From Tetrapisispora phaffii CBS 4417 (Eukaryota; Ascomycota; Saccharomycetes; Saccharomycetales; Saccharomycetaceae), in assembly GCF_000236905.1 (NCBI RefSeq), contig NC_016533.1:310001-374000 (forward strand): a DNA stretch of 64,000 nt. Direction: 5' to 3'. The position numbers and the translations under genes are program-made. Positions 37,625 through 46,518 of this stretch are shown piece by piece. Positions within the stretch are counted from its first letter, which is position 1. Each line of letters opens with the position of its first letter. Under the pieces are notes generated by a model. That model saw nothing but the letters and a program-made list of their open reading frames with translations. It was not told where the DNA came from and did not search any database.

Positions 37625-39079
37625 ATGTCGGTTGAAGGTCCAGCGGCTCCAGATAGAGCAACTTGCAAATGTAAATGTTGCGTGAATAATTTGAGGAAAC
37701 ATAGGAGAGAACAAGCTCAATCGCGCTTGAAGCATGTTAGGGGTCGGTTTTTGAAGAGACTGGATACGAAGGACACCAGTTACAAGATGATAACATCCAT
37801 TGAATATTTGAATAATAAGTATGGGTTGAAAAAGACTTATTATATAGAAAAATTCATCAAATGCATTCATAAGAAAATTGATACTGATGTCAATAAGATC
37901 AGCGACAATTATGTTGATTCATTGACTCCGTGGGTAAAAGTTAAATTGTTTTTCTTGTTGATTGCTTTATCGCAAAGAGGGGGACCTGAGTACTGGTTAG
38001 AGAAGTCAGATGGCCATGCTTATGAGCCTGAATCAGATATGGTTGAAGTTAATGATGCTGATGGCAAGGAGAGTAGCGATGAACCAGTCGAGCAGAGTTT
38101 ACGTCAAGATAATGAAGAGTCAGGGAAATCAGTAGAAAGTAATGCCACCGAGACTAAACAAACAAAGAATAACAAGGATGAAAATGCCAGTAGTAAAAAG
38201 GATAGCAAGATTTGCTACACCTTGGCTGAACAGGTCATGAGACAAAATATAAAACAAGATTTCACTGAAGAAGCGTATACTGAAAATTATGTGTTCTCAT
38301 CGATTTGGGCAAACTTCATGGAAGGTTTAATAAACCATTACTTGGAAAAAGTTATCATACCACACTCAGAAATGAAGGTTTGTCAACAACTCTATAAGCC
38401 AATGATGAAAATTATTTCACTATATAATGAATACAATGAGCTTATTGAAAAGAGTGAGCGGAACGGCTTTTTACCTTTGGCTTTAAACGCAAATAACACA
38501 GGCGACAATGAAGAAGCTGAAACGAATGTAACACTAGAGGAAGATCTAGATAGAAGTCTTGCAAAAGATGGTGTATTGTCGGAATCTCAATGTGGAGGAC
38601 AGCTATTGAATGTGGAAAATGAGGATATGGTAACAAAGGAAAGGCTACACAAAGCACAGAAACTTTTATGGCAGGCTCGACAGGATATTCCAAAGACTAT
38701 AAGCAAAGAATTGACTTTGTTATCTGAAATGTATTCGACATTGTCTGCAGATGAACAGGATTACAAATTAGACGAGTTTGTAGGCTGTGCAGAAGAATAT
38801 ATTGAACTTGAATATTTACCAAGTCTTATTGACCTATTATTCAAAAACTCCGGCACACATCAATTCTGGAAAATAATGATCGTCTTAGAACCCTACTTTT
38901 ATTATATTGAAGATATCAACGATGAGGAAGAAGGTAGCGACATGTATTACGATAACGACAAGTTAAGTGACGATGTCATATATGATGATGATGATCCTTC
39001 TAGGACATTTAAGCCTGACCCAAGAGTAATCACATTAGAAAAAATATGCGAAGTTGCTGCTAAACAAAAGTGGATATGA
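37625..39079 (+). CDS. Uncharacterised protein at the YKL075C position
   Basis: The 484-residue product has a Cys cluster near the N-terminus (C14, C16, C18, C19), then a basic segment (LRKHRREQAQSRLKHVRGRF). A conserved-looking helical region spans about 55-125 (YLNNKYGLKKTYYIEKFIKC, LTPWVKVKLFFLLIALSQRG). A charged Glu/Asp/Lys low-complexity stretch runs from about 130 to 195, and a second helical region from about 200 to 480 ends in an acidic patch. I see no catalytic motif, signal peptide or membrane helix. Gene order (LHS1 to the left, PSG1 to the right) and strand place it where S. cerevisiae has YKL075C, a poorly known protein of similar length (about 450). The identity rests mostly on position. 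Confidence 0.55.
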   Translation: MSVEGPAAPDRATCKCKCCVNNLRKHRREQAQSRLKHVRGRFLKRLDTKDTSYKMITSIEYLNNKYGLKKTYYIEKFIKCIHKKIDTDVNKISDNYVDSLTPWVKVKLFFLLIALSQRGGPEYWLEKSDGHAYEPESDMVEVNDADGKESSDEPVEQSLRQDNEESGKSVESNATETKQTKNNKDENASSKKDSKICYTLAEQVMRQNIKQDFTEEAYTENYVFSSIWANFMEGLINHYLEKVIIPHSEMKVCQQLYKPMMKIISLYNEYNELIEKSERNGFLPLALNANNTGDNEEAETNVTLEEDLDRSLAKDGVLSESQCGGQLLNVENEDMVTKERLHKAQKLLWQARQDIPKTISKELTLLSEMYSTLSADEQDYKLDEFVGCAEEYIELEYLPSLIDLLFKNSGTHQFWKIMIVLEPYFYYIEDINDEEEGSDMYYDNDKLSDDVIYDDDDPSRTFKPDPRVITLEKICEVAAKQKWI

Positions 39080-39273
39080 TATATTCTTCTATCCAGTTAC
39101 ATTGTCCTAACATTTTAGATATTGTATCTTCATAATTATATAAATTTATATTAATTGTTAAAACATTATTTTATTAAGATTGTTAATGATATTATGTTTT
39201 AAATTGTAGTAATAAACTGCCTAACGGTATACATATAGAAAATTTCGCATAAATATAATTCAGATGTTACTGT

Positions 39274-40467
39274 TTAATCTGATTTTCTAGTACTGTAAGT
39301 TGGTAGCTCGCTATATTTACGGTTCTTTAAGTTTTTGTATTTACTCATTTCAGAAATGTTACCAATGACACGATGCTTCTTTTTTAAAGCCTTAGCAGTG
39401 ACGTTAGAGAAATCTCTGTAACCTTTATTGATTCTGATGAAGAGGTACATACAGAAAACAGAAACAAGAACGGCAGATGGAATGGAGATGGCAATGTAAT
39501 ACCATTTCTTACCGTGTAAACCAGCTTGTTCCAACTCTCTTTGTTCCTTTGATTGCTTGAAAACACGAGAACCTTGAATAATGTAAACAAACAAACCATT
39601 TTCGAATAAAGAAAAGTCAGCATCAGTGATGTAGTTAGGTTGAATGGAGATCATGATCTTTCTCTCAAATGTACCGGCTAACCAGTCAACTTGAGGAACC
39701 AATGGGAAAACACCGTCGACATTATCTAGCCATTCACTTGAAAAGAATGTCGTGCCGTCCTCGGTAGACTCATCGGTTCTCTTCTTGTTATGGTAACCCT
39801 TTTCATAAGGATCTTCAGCGACATAAGTTAAATGAATTTTGACCTTGTCAGCGTACTTGTTTGTGTTTGGATCCAAGAAGAAGCGCGTGTACCATGTGAG
39901 GAAATAAGTGTTATCAACTTTCAATTCGTTGTTTTCATGAGGAGTGCAGAATGGTGCACTTTTGTCGTTCTTAGCTTTACCCTTTTCAAAGTAACGATCT
40001 GGAACACATCTGATAATTGGGTTCAAGTTCACATAGGTACCGTCTTCCGGAATAAAAATTTCCTCCTCGTGTACTTCATCTTCCTTCATATTGTGTGCCT
40101 TCAAGTCTTCATAACTGTACGTCTTTGTTGTGACATCCATGAAGTAAGTAGAATAATCTGGTCTAGCCTTTTTCGTGATACCATTCTTCAATTCCGGCTT
40201 GATTGTCACGGCTTTACCGTTATTCTTCAAAGAAACCCAAGGTTTCAATGGGTTCTCTGGAGTTTCAGGCTTCGCACTGAAAGTAACACCATCGATGATA
40301 GTTGGAGTCACAATCTCCACCTGAGACTCATAAATAGTTCGAATCCATGGCTTGGGCTGCTCGGTGGTCGTAAGCTTCTCCTTAGGTTCAATAACTGGCT
40401 TATAAGCAACGGCAAACTCGCACGCAAGTAACCCTAACAGAATTCCATTGGATCCAGTAAATTTCAT
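39274..40467 (-). CDS. PSG1: Psg1, Golgi/ER protein for Pma1 biogenesis (YKL077W)
   Basis: Psg1 works with Exp1 in export and stabilisation of the plasma-membrane H+-ATPase Pma1. The chosen ATG (40467, MKFTGSNGILLGLLACEFAVAY) gives a signal peptide; five more in-frame codons upstream lack an ATG. The lumenal part contains KPWIRTIYESQVEIVTPTII and TFSAKPETPENPLKPWVSLK, matching the yeast protein. Near residue 230 a dibasic KKR after HN fits the Kex2 cleavage known for Psg1. One membrane helix (about 330-352, YYIAISIPSAVLVSVFCMYL) and a basic cytosolic tail follow. The 397 residues compare with about 392. The left neighbour fits YKL075C and further right SMY1 fits YKL079W; DHR2 (YKL078W) is missing. 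Confidence 0.93.
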   Translation of the reverse strand: MKFTGSNGILLGLLACEFAVAYKPVIEPKEKLTTTEQPKPWIRTIYESQVEIVTPTIIDGVTFSAKPETPENPLKPWVSLKNNGKAVTIKPELKNGITKKARPDYSTYFMDVTTKTYSYEDLKAHNMKEDEVHEEEIFIPEDGTYVNLNPIIRCVPDRYFEKGKAKNDKSAPFCTPHENNELKVDNTYFLTWYTRFFLDPNTNKYADKVKIHLTYVAEDPYEKGYHNKKRTDESTEDGTTFFSSEWLDNVDGVFPLVPQVDWLAGTFERKIMISIQPNYITDADFSLFENGLFVYIIQGSRVFKQSKEQRELEQAGLHGKKWYYIAISIPSAVLVSVFCMYLFIRINKGYRDFSNVTAKALKKKHRVIGNISEMSKYKNLKNRKYSELPTYSTRKSD

Positions 40468-40931
40468 GGCGACGATATTCACGTATTCGTGTAGTTACAG
40501 CTCTCTTCTTGTTCTTGCTCTGACACAACAGTATTCACAGATAAAAATCGGTGCTTGCTCGACTCCCAATCCCTGACCTAACCCCTCCAATGGACCAACG
40601 ACACCCAAAGCATTGTCTTTATATATGCACTTGTCTTCTGATTACTGCAATTTGACCTGTCATTGTTTCCAAAATCGCGTACTCAAAATATTTCACGCAG
40701 GCGAGGAAGGGTAAACACAGCAGCATCGCAAGGTCATCGAGTTGGGTGAAGTTGATGAGATGAGAAGAGGCTTCCAGTTATAAATAAGTGGGTTGTCGTG
40801 TCCCTGGGTCTCGATGGGGGGGCATGGGGAGGTGAGCGTAGATCAGCATTAGAGGTAGCTTTGGTGCTAGATTGTTCAGCAGAGTGTCTCCGTTTGCAGG
40901 TCCAAGAAATATTGATTCCGCAGTGTTGGGT
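40468..40931. other. Divergent PSG1/SEN15 promoter region
   Basis: A TATATA box for PSG1 lies at about 40619-40628. On the SEN15 side there is a GATGAGATGAG tract (about 40754-40764) that resembles, but does not match, a PAC box. No gene is evident. Confidence 0.6.
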
Positions 40932-41303
40932 ATGTATGGTGATGAAACTGTTCAATTGGTGAGGAATAACTTGGTTCATAACTTGTCGTGGAGCGATGTT
41001 GAAGTGTTGGAGAAGTCGACGTTTGATGATGGGTTGGCCCTTCAAGTTATTCGTGCACAGCCTTCCAATGAAGTGTCCCAGGACGATGCGCAGGATAGAA
41101 ATGCAGATGGGTTCGAATACATTGTGCCTATTGAAATGTCCCAACATTTAGCCAGTTGGCTGACTGTTAAGATGATGGAGGATATCTTTGTCAAGATGTT
41201 GCCTTTGGGGACGAAAAGGTTCATTATGGCTGTGGTCAGTGACGACGGGACGGTGATGTTCTATTACGTTTACGAAGGTGTGCACAAACCTAGAAGAAAT
41301 TGA
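40932..41303 (+). CDS. SEN15: tRNA-splicing endonuclease subunit Sen15
   Basis: Sen15 is a structural, non-catalytic subunit of the Sen2/Sen34/Sen54/Sen15 complex that cuts introns from pre-tRNAs on the mitochondrial surface in yeast. The ATG at 40932 (MYGDETVQLVRNNLV) aligns with the family start (in S. cerevisiae also ending this stretch in VKNNLL); the open frame extends 20 codons upstream but only from a non-ATG codon. The core shows FEYIVPIEMSQH and the C-terminal block DDGTVMFYYVYEGVHKPRRN, close to S. cerevisiae. The 123 residues compare with 128. SEN15-SAM37-RNA14 order equals YMR059W-YMR060C-YMR061W. Confidence 0.95.
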   Translation: MYGDETVQLVRNNLVHNLSWSDVEVLEKSTFDDGLALQVIRAQPSNEVSQDDAQDRNADGFEYIVPIEMSQHLASWLTVKMMEDIFVKMLPLGTKRFIMAVVSDDGTVMFYYVYEGVHKPRRN

Positions 41304-41364
41304 TATGGTGTGTGCATGGATCTTTCTTTTCACGCTATTTAGTCACTTGTGTTGCCAAGTGGGT

Positions 41365-42327
41365 TCATATGTAGCTTGCTATATAATTGTATAAAGTCAT
41401 AATAATATTGCATTGTTCTTTAAAGTATGGTTTTCTTATAGTGATACCGGATTTGGTTCCTGAGTTCAATGATTCTATTTTGTCAAATAATTTCTCATAC
41501 TCGTTCTTGTCTACGTCGACGTCTTTTAAAAGATGTGTTTTGATCTCTTTATAGTTGGGAAGTTGGGACCAGATGAACACATTTGCCAAAAACAGTAGTT
41601 TTACCACGGAGGTATGCATGCTGTCACTGTTTTTCAGTTGCGAACTGATTTCTGTGTATTTCTTGTAGACAGCATTAACTCTGTAGAGGAACGTTGCATT
41701 GTGTTTGATGTTTTGTAACTCTTCTCTCTGTTTTCTGGCAGCCGCATTCTTAATGGCAAACGTCTTGGACTGAGCCATGTTCTCCACCGCCTCGCTCTGT
41801 TTTGCATCCACCTCTTCAATTGTGACATCCTCGTAAGTCGATATCTCCCCGTTTCCATCAGGCACATCACCGATCCAGTTCTCGATTCTTAACATAACTT
41901 CATTACGTTTCTGAGAGGGTACAATGTTCCACAATGGCCAGTACAATAACTGTGAATACAGGTTTCTCGTCAGTTCTTCAAAGTTGCGTTTGTTCACATA
42001 CAATTGGTACTCTGTCAACTTATTGACATCAGAAATAACGTACTGGAGCAAAGCTTCTTGCAGCAACGTCTGTTTTTCGTTTCCACCCCTCAACGATACC
42101 AACCGTTTCGATATATCTCTATAGGAGGCAGTCTTTTGGCCACTAGACAGATCTACCATCAATGGCAACTCCCTAGTGGGCGAATTATCCGCATTATTGG
42201 AATACACAATGGTAAATTCAATGTCTGTATCATTCAGATAGTGACATAACAGCCATTGTAAAGCAATGCTCTCAGCAGATAAAACCGAGGCACGATTCCC
42301 AGAACCCCATAAATGAAACTCGTACAT
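41365..42327 (-). CDS. SAM37: SAM complex subunit Sam37 (Tom37)
   Basis: Sam37 is a peripheral outer-membrane subunit that, with Sam50 and Sam35, inserts beta-barrel proteins and links to the TOM complex. The ATG at 42327 gives MYEFHLWGSGNRASVLSAES, the metaxin-like start with a GST-type fold. LPLMVDLSSGQKTASYRDIS and LTEYQLYVNKRNFEELTRNL follow. The C-terminal part (about 170-320) is helical. The 320 residues compare with 327. Ten further codons upstream are open but without an ATG. It is divergent from RNA14, as in S. cerevisiae (YMR060C/YMR061W). Confidence 0.93.
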   Translation of the reverse strand: MYEFHLWGSGNRASVLSAESIALQWLLCHYLNDTDIEFTIVYSNNADNSPTRELPLMVDLSSGQKTASYRDISKRLVSLRGGNEKQTLLQEALLQYVISDVNKLTEYQLYVNKRNFEELTRNLYSQLLYWPLWNIVPSQKRNEVMLRIENWIGDVPDGNGEISTYEDVTIEEVDAKQSEAVENMAQSKTFAIKNAAARKQREELQNIKHNATFLYRVNAVYKKYTEISSQLKNSDSMHTSVVKLLFLANVFIWSQLPNYKEIKTHLLKDVDVDKNEYEKLFDKIESLNSGTKSGITIRKPYFKEQCNIIMTLYNYIASYI

Positions 42328-42906
42328 CTCAATATAACACAGGTTTAGATACCACAACGTAACTCAATATTATAACCTAGTTACTCCTTTGCAACTGGTC
42401 TGAAACAAATGTGAAATAGTGAAACCGTTGAATCCAAATTCACCAAACTGAATCGCTCCACTGTCCTAATCGATTCTAATCGCGATACTACACCGTCACA
42501 CTGAACTTCGATGAACAGATTGCATTGCTAGTAGCATATCCAGTGGCCTCTTTTATAGAAGTATAGGTCAGTTCCAGCATTAACCTGCTCTTCGATCTTC
42601 GAACAGTTGCCCGGCTGTGGTGTTTTCGCATCAAATTTCAATTTTAACTAAAAGGTTTAAACACTTCAGAACCATTTTGATATATAAGTTGAATTATTCA
42701 TTTTAAATAAAGTGTTTGAATGGTTTTGGACTGTCTCAAAACAATTAGATTCAACATCCCCACGGTTTAAAATAGGTGCATATTATTATTATTGCTTTGT
42801 TTCCTCTTTCTTGCTTGGTTTTGATTGAGTTTAATTGAATTCGCATTTCAAGTTTTTGGATTTCAGAAATTATATAAACATAATATTTGTTATTATTTAG
42901 TTCAAG
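42328..42906. other. Divergent SAM37/RNA14 promoter region
   Basis: 579 bases, AT-rich towards RNA14. A lone TGAAACA at 42401-42407 matches the pheromone element but has no partner nearby. No gene is seen. Confidence 0.55.
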
Positions 42907-44874
42907 ATGAGTAATGATCAAGGAAATGAGATTAAAACCTCAGAGGACGTTACTCTATTGAAACAGAGGATTGAGGCATATCCGGAGGATATTCTGTCGT
43001 ATTTGAACTTGGTCAAGTTCTACGAGAAGAATGAGATGTATACTGATGCTAGAGAAGTTTATGATACAGTGAATGGATTGTTTCCTTTGTATTCCCCGCT
43101 ATGGACTATGCAGTTGAATGATGAGTTGATAAGAGATGAATTTGAAATTGTGGAGAAGAAACTGGCTAAGTGTTTATCGGGAGATTTTGAGAATAATGAT
43201 TTGGCGCTATGGTCGACATATTTAGACTATGTTCGTAGGAAAAATAATATCATCACAGGTGGTCAAGAAGCAAGATCGGTCGTCATAAAGGCGTTTGATT
43301 TGGTCCTTGAGAAATGTGCTAGGTTTGAACCAAACTCATCTTCTTTCTGGGATGATTACTTGTTGTTTCTAGAGCAATGGAAACCTGTGAATAAATGGGA
43401 AGAACAGCAAAAAGTCGATATGATTAGAATTCTTTATAAAAAGATGCTATGTGTTCCATTCGATAATTTAGAAAAGATGTGGAGTAAATATACTCAATGG
43501 GAACAAGACGTAAATAATTTGACTGCTAGAAAATTCATTGGTGAAATTTCATCAGACTATATGAAGGCCCGTTCTCTTTATCAGGAGTGGTTGAATTTAA
43601 CTAGAGGTCTTAAAAGATCTTCTGCATCCTATTTGAAACATGCAAACAACAAAACCGTACCAACAGCACTATCACAATACGAGATCGATACTATTGATGG
43701 TGATGCGACGTATTATAATTCAATTAAGCAACTACAGATTTGGCTAGGATGGATAGACTGGGAAAAGGAAAATAAACTAGAGTTACCAACTGAGGAGCTG
43801 CAAAATAGATTAATTTACGTATATAAACAAGGTATCCAATATATGATATACATGCCAGAAATATGGTATGACTATGCTATGTTCACTACAGATATGACTA
43901 AACGTGAAACCATTTTAACTGTGGCCACTAATGCCAATACCTGTTCGCCATCTTTAGTATTCAAGTTGATTGAGTGCCATGAAACAAAGAATAATACAGA
44001 AGCGGTTCAAAATTGTTTTGAAACTTGTACTGCATCGATAATGAAACAATATCAAAACTCGCTTCTGTTAGCAAATGGTGACGAGAATGATCCCACAGTA
44101 TACAGAATTAGACACAAGTTGACTTATGTGTATTGCATATATATGAACACAATGAAGAAACTATCTGGATTATCTACTGCAAGATCAGTTTTTGGTAAAT
44201 GTCGTAAATTGAAACAAATAATGACACATGATATATACATTGAAAATGCATTGCTGGAATTTCAAAATCAAAGTGATTATAAGACTGCATTTAGAGTTCT
44301 AGAGTTGGGTTTGAAATATTTCCAAATAGATGGGGTTTATATTAACAAATACTTGGATTTTCTTATTTTATTGAATAAAGATGCACAAATTAAAACTTTA
44401 TTTGAATCTTCTGTAACTAAAGAGATAAATCAAGTACACTTGAAGTCAATCTATAAAAAAATGATTGCATATGAGTCGAAATATGGTAATGTTGATAATG
44501 TGTATGCGTTGGAGAAAAGATATTTCGAAACATTTCCAAACGAGAAAAGAATTGAATTATTTACTAACAGGTATCAAATTCAAAACGAAAATCTATTAAA
44601 GAAACTAGAGTTGAGATACTTATATAGAGATGAGCCCAATGAAAGTGATCCCTTCGAATTAGATAACAATTCAAATCCTTTGAAGAGATCATTGGCACAA
44701 GATAAACAGGATGAAATGAATAAAAGACAAAAAAATGGACTTCATGTGCCAAAAGATATAATTCAACTTCTATCACTTTTACCAAAACGTCAATACTTTA
44801 AGACTGCATTTTTAGACCCAAAAAAACTGGTTAAGTATATTAATGAACAAGTTGAATTACCAAAGCCAAATTAA
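42907..44874 (+). CDS. RNA14: mRNA 3'-end processing factor Rna14 (CstF-77)
   Basis: Rna14 is the scaffold of cleavage factor IA, pairing with Rna15 and Pcf11 for cleavage and polyadenylation. The N-terminal two thirds consist of HAT (half-a-TPR) repeats, such as IEAYPEDILSYLNLVKFYEK, NDLALWSTYLDYVRRKNN and SSSFWDDYLLFLEQWKPVNK. The C-terminal monkeytail that grips Rna15 is present (about 615-650, HVPKDIIQLLSLLPKRQYFK). Length 655 compares with 677. The start is the ATG at 42907. The next gene on this strand is KAR5; the S. cerevisiae genes between (YMR062C-YMR064W) are absent here. Confidence 0.97.
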   Translation: MSNDQGNEIKTSEDVTLLKQRIEAYPEDILSYLNLVKFYEKNEMYTDAREVYDTVNGLFPLYSPLWTMQLNDELIRDEFEIVEKKLAKCLSGDFENNDLALWSTYLDYVRRKNNIITGGQEARSVVIKAFDLVLEKCARFEPNSSSFWDDYLLFLEQWKPVNKWEEQQKVDMIRILYKKMLCVPFDNLEKMWSKYTQWEQDVNNLTARKFIGEISSDYMKARSLYQEWLNLTRGLKRSSASYLKHANNKTVPTALSQYEIDTIDGDATYYNSIKQLQIWLGWIDWEKENKLELPTEELQNRLIYVYKQGIQYMIYMPEIWYDYAMFTTDMTKRETILTVATNANTCSPSLVFKLIECHETKNNTEAVQNCFETCTASIMKQYQNSLLLANGDENDPTVYRIRHKLTYVYCIYMNTMKKLSGLSTARSVFGKCRKLKQIMTHDIYIENALLEFQNQSDYKTAFRVLELGLKYFQIDGVYINKYLDFLILLNKDAQIKTLFESSVTKEINQVHLKSIYKKMIAYESKYGNVDNVYALEKRYFETFPNEKRIELFTNRYQIQNENLLKKLELRYLYRDEPNESDPFELDNNSNPLKRSLAQDKQDEMNKRQKNGLHVPKDIIQLLSLLPKRQYFKTAFLDPKKLVKYINEQVELPKPN

Positions 44875-45243
44875 TAGTTTGTCTGTCAGAAATCATAAAA
44901 TCAACAAGCATTGAAAATTATGTGCATATAATATATTTACTTTAATAAAATACCATGTATAATGAATCTTTATTCAGATAGAATGATGTAACTGTTATGT
45001 TCATAAACAGATGTAATCGGTGTTAATTTCAGTTATTAAATTTGAAACAAAACTGAAACATTAATTATTTTTAGAATATCTGGCAAAACAATCATTATCA
45101 ACTTCAAATAATATATATATATATATGCATATGTATGTTTGTATGTGTATATCGTCGCCAATATATATGCTCACTATTATCTGTTGAAATATCTTACTGC
45201 AAGACTTTGGTCAACACCTCATCGTGCTGGTCATAATCATGAA
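44875..45243. other. KAR5 promoter with two pheromone response elements
   Basis: The 369 bases carry paired TGAAACA sites (45043-45049, 45054-45060), then an alternating AT tract (about 45106-45124) that can act as TATA. The RNA14 3'-end signals lie at the left side. Confidence 0.7.
45043..45060 (+). promoter_or_regulatory. Paired pheromone response elements upstream of KAR5
   Basis: Two exact TGAAACA motifs, 11 bp apart in the same orientation, about 185-200 bp before the KAR5 ATG. Ste12 binds such tandem PREs cooperatively. KAR5 is pheromone-induced in S. cerevisiae, so the site fits the gene. Confidence 0.75.
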
Positions 45244-46461
45244 ATGAAAACAATAAAATTGTATTTTAATTTGATTCTCAGTATATATTTTTTGACATGC
45301 AATGCACAGGGAACTGGTACAATATTAAACCGAATTTCACAACAACAGAACCCAGCTAATCTTGATGATATCAATAACAGATTCCCATTTCTTCAATCCA
45401 ATTGTGTCAAAGAAGCATTAAAAGAATTGATGCCAGTATGCCTAAAACATGGTTTTGAATATGTGTCATCAGACTTGAAAGTAAGAACCGCTGTTCAAAT
45501 GTCATTATGTGAGTTTAGAGAATCAGGAATTGAGAATATCCCGAGAGAATGTGAATTATCTGAAGGTACAGAAACATTGAACTGCTTAATAGAGTTGGAA
45601 TCATATCCTCAATGGTGGACTACATATAGCGGAAATTTTCAGAAACTTTCATCCATATGTTTTGAATATTCTTTACCATACGAAAAAGATCAAATCCTTC
45701 AAGTTTTCATGAATGTAACAGATCTCTTTGGTAACATTAATGCAGATCTAGCTTCAGATATGGAGCATTTGAGAAAAGAATCAAAAGCCAATTCTGACAT
45801 AGTCAAAGAAAATTTTAATGACTTATTCGAAGACTTAGAAGATACATTAGATGTAATTATTACCGAACTTAGGAATCAAAATGTAGCTGATGAAATTATG
45901 AATATTAGAGAAGAAAATCTAATAATCTGGGATAAACTAAGAAACGATACTAAAAGCTCTTTGGATAATCAAAAATTCTATCACGAGTACATGCTTCAGG
46001 AAATGGAAGATTACTTTAATGAAATAAAGCAAAAAGTTTCCTTTCAATCTGAACTCATAGCATCTGAGGCAATCTCTTCAACTTTGAATATCTGGAAAGC
46101 AGAAATTGATAAAGAGTTCGCAAATATTACTATTACCTTAAACTCCACGATGCATCTTCTCGATGATATAGGTTCTAAAATTGGGGATTTCGACAAGCAA
46201 GTTGATAGCATATCAAATGTTTTCAAAACATTCAACAAGTTAATCTTCTTTGTTCCGCAATATATTTCAAAACTGAATATAAATATTATTTGGACTTCTA
46301 TGTTATTTTCTGGATATGCAGTTTCAAAGGTTAACATCTTAAAGCAAATATTGTTACTACCTTTTAAACTACCCATTAACTCGTGTATACTAAAGTTATC
46401 TATTGCTTTGGTAAGTACAAGCATATTAGGAACAAAATTAGGAAGTAGGATTATTGAATAG
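45244..46461 (+). CDS. KAR5: Nuclear fusion protein Kar5 (karyogamy)
   Basis: Kar5 sits in the nuclear envelope near the spindle pole body and is needed for membrane fusion of haploid nuclei after mating. The ATG at 45244 opens a signal peptide (MKTIKLYFNLILSIYFLTCN). The family Cys-containing region follows (about 45-140): SNCVKEALKELMPVCLKHGF, VQMSLCEFRESG, IPRECELS and SSICFEYSLPYEK. A coiled coil spans about 160-330, and two hydrophobic stretches end the protein. The 405 residues are shorter than S. cerevisiae Kar5 (504), mostly in the coil and C-terminus. The frame is open 35 codons further upstream without an ATG. Identification rests on the Cys pattern, synteny (YMR065W after RNA14) and paired PREs. 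Confidence 0.85.
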   Translation: MKTIKLYFNLILSIYFLTCNAQGTGTILNRISQQQNPANLDDINNRFPFLQSNCVKEALKELMPVCLKHGFEYVSSDLKVRTAVQMSLCEFRESGIENIPRECELSEGTETLNCLIELESYPQWWTTYSGNFQKLSSICFEYSLPYEKDQILQVFMNVTDLFGNINADLASDMEHLRKESKANSDIVKENFNDLFEDLEDTLDVIITELRNQNVADEIMNIREENLIIWDKLRNDTKSSLDNQKFYHEYMLQEMEDYFNEIKQKVSFQSELIASEAISSTLNIWKAEIDKEFANITITLNSTMHLLDDIGSKIGDFDKQVDSISNVFKTFNKLIFFVPQYISKLNINIIWTSMLFSGYAVSKVNILKQILLLPFKLPINSCILKLSIALVSTSILGTKLGSRIIE

Positions 46462-46518
46462 TTAATAACTTTATTTTCCAAAATTTTAATAATTATATTA
46501 TGAATACAGCATTAAGCA

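Noticed and set aside
40331..40345. tRNA B-box-like GTTCGAATCC
   Set aside because: It lies inside the PSG1 coding sequence with no A box or cloverleaf around it.
42401..42407. Single TGAAACA in the SAM37/RNA14 promoter and TGTTTCA near 34004 before LHS1
   Set aside because: Lone 7-mers occur by chance at about this rate, and these genes have no mating role; only clusters before GPA1 and KAR5 were kept.
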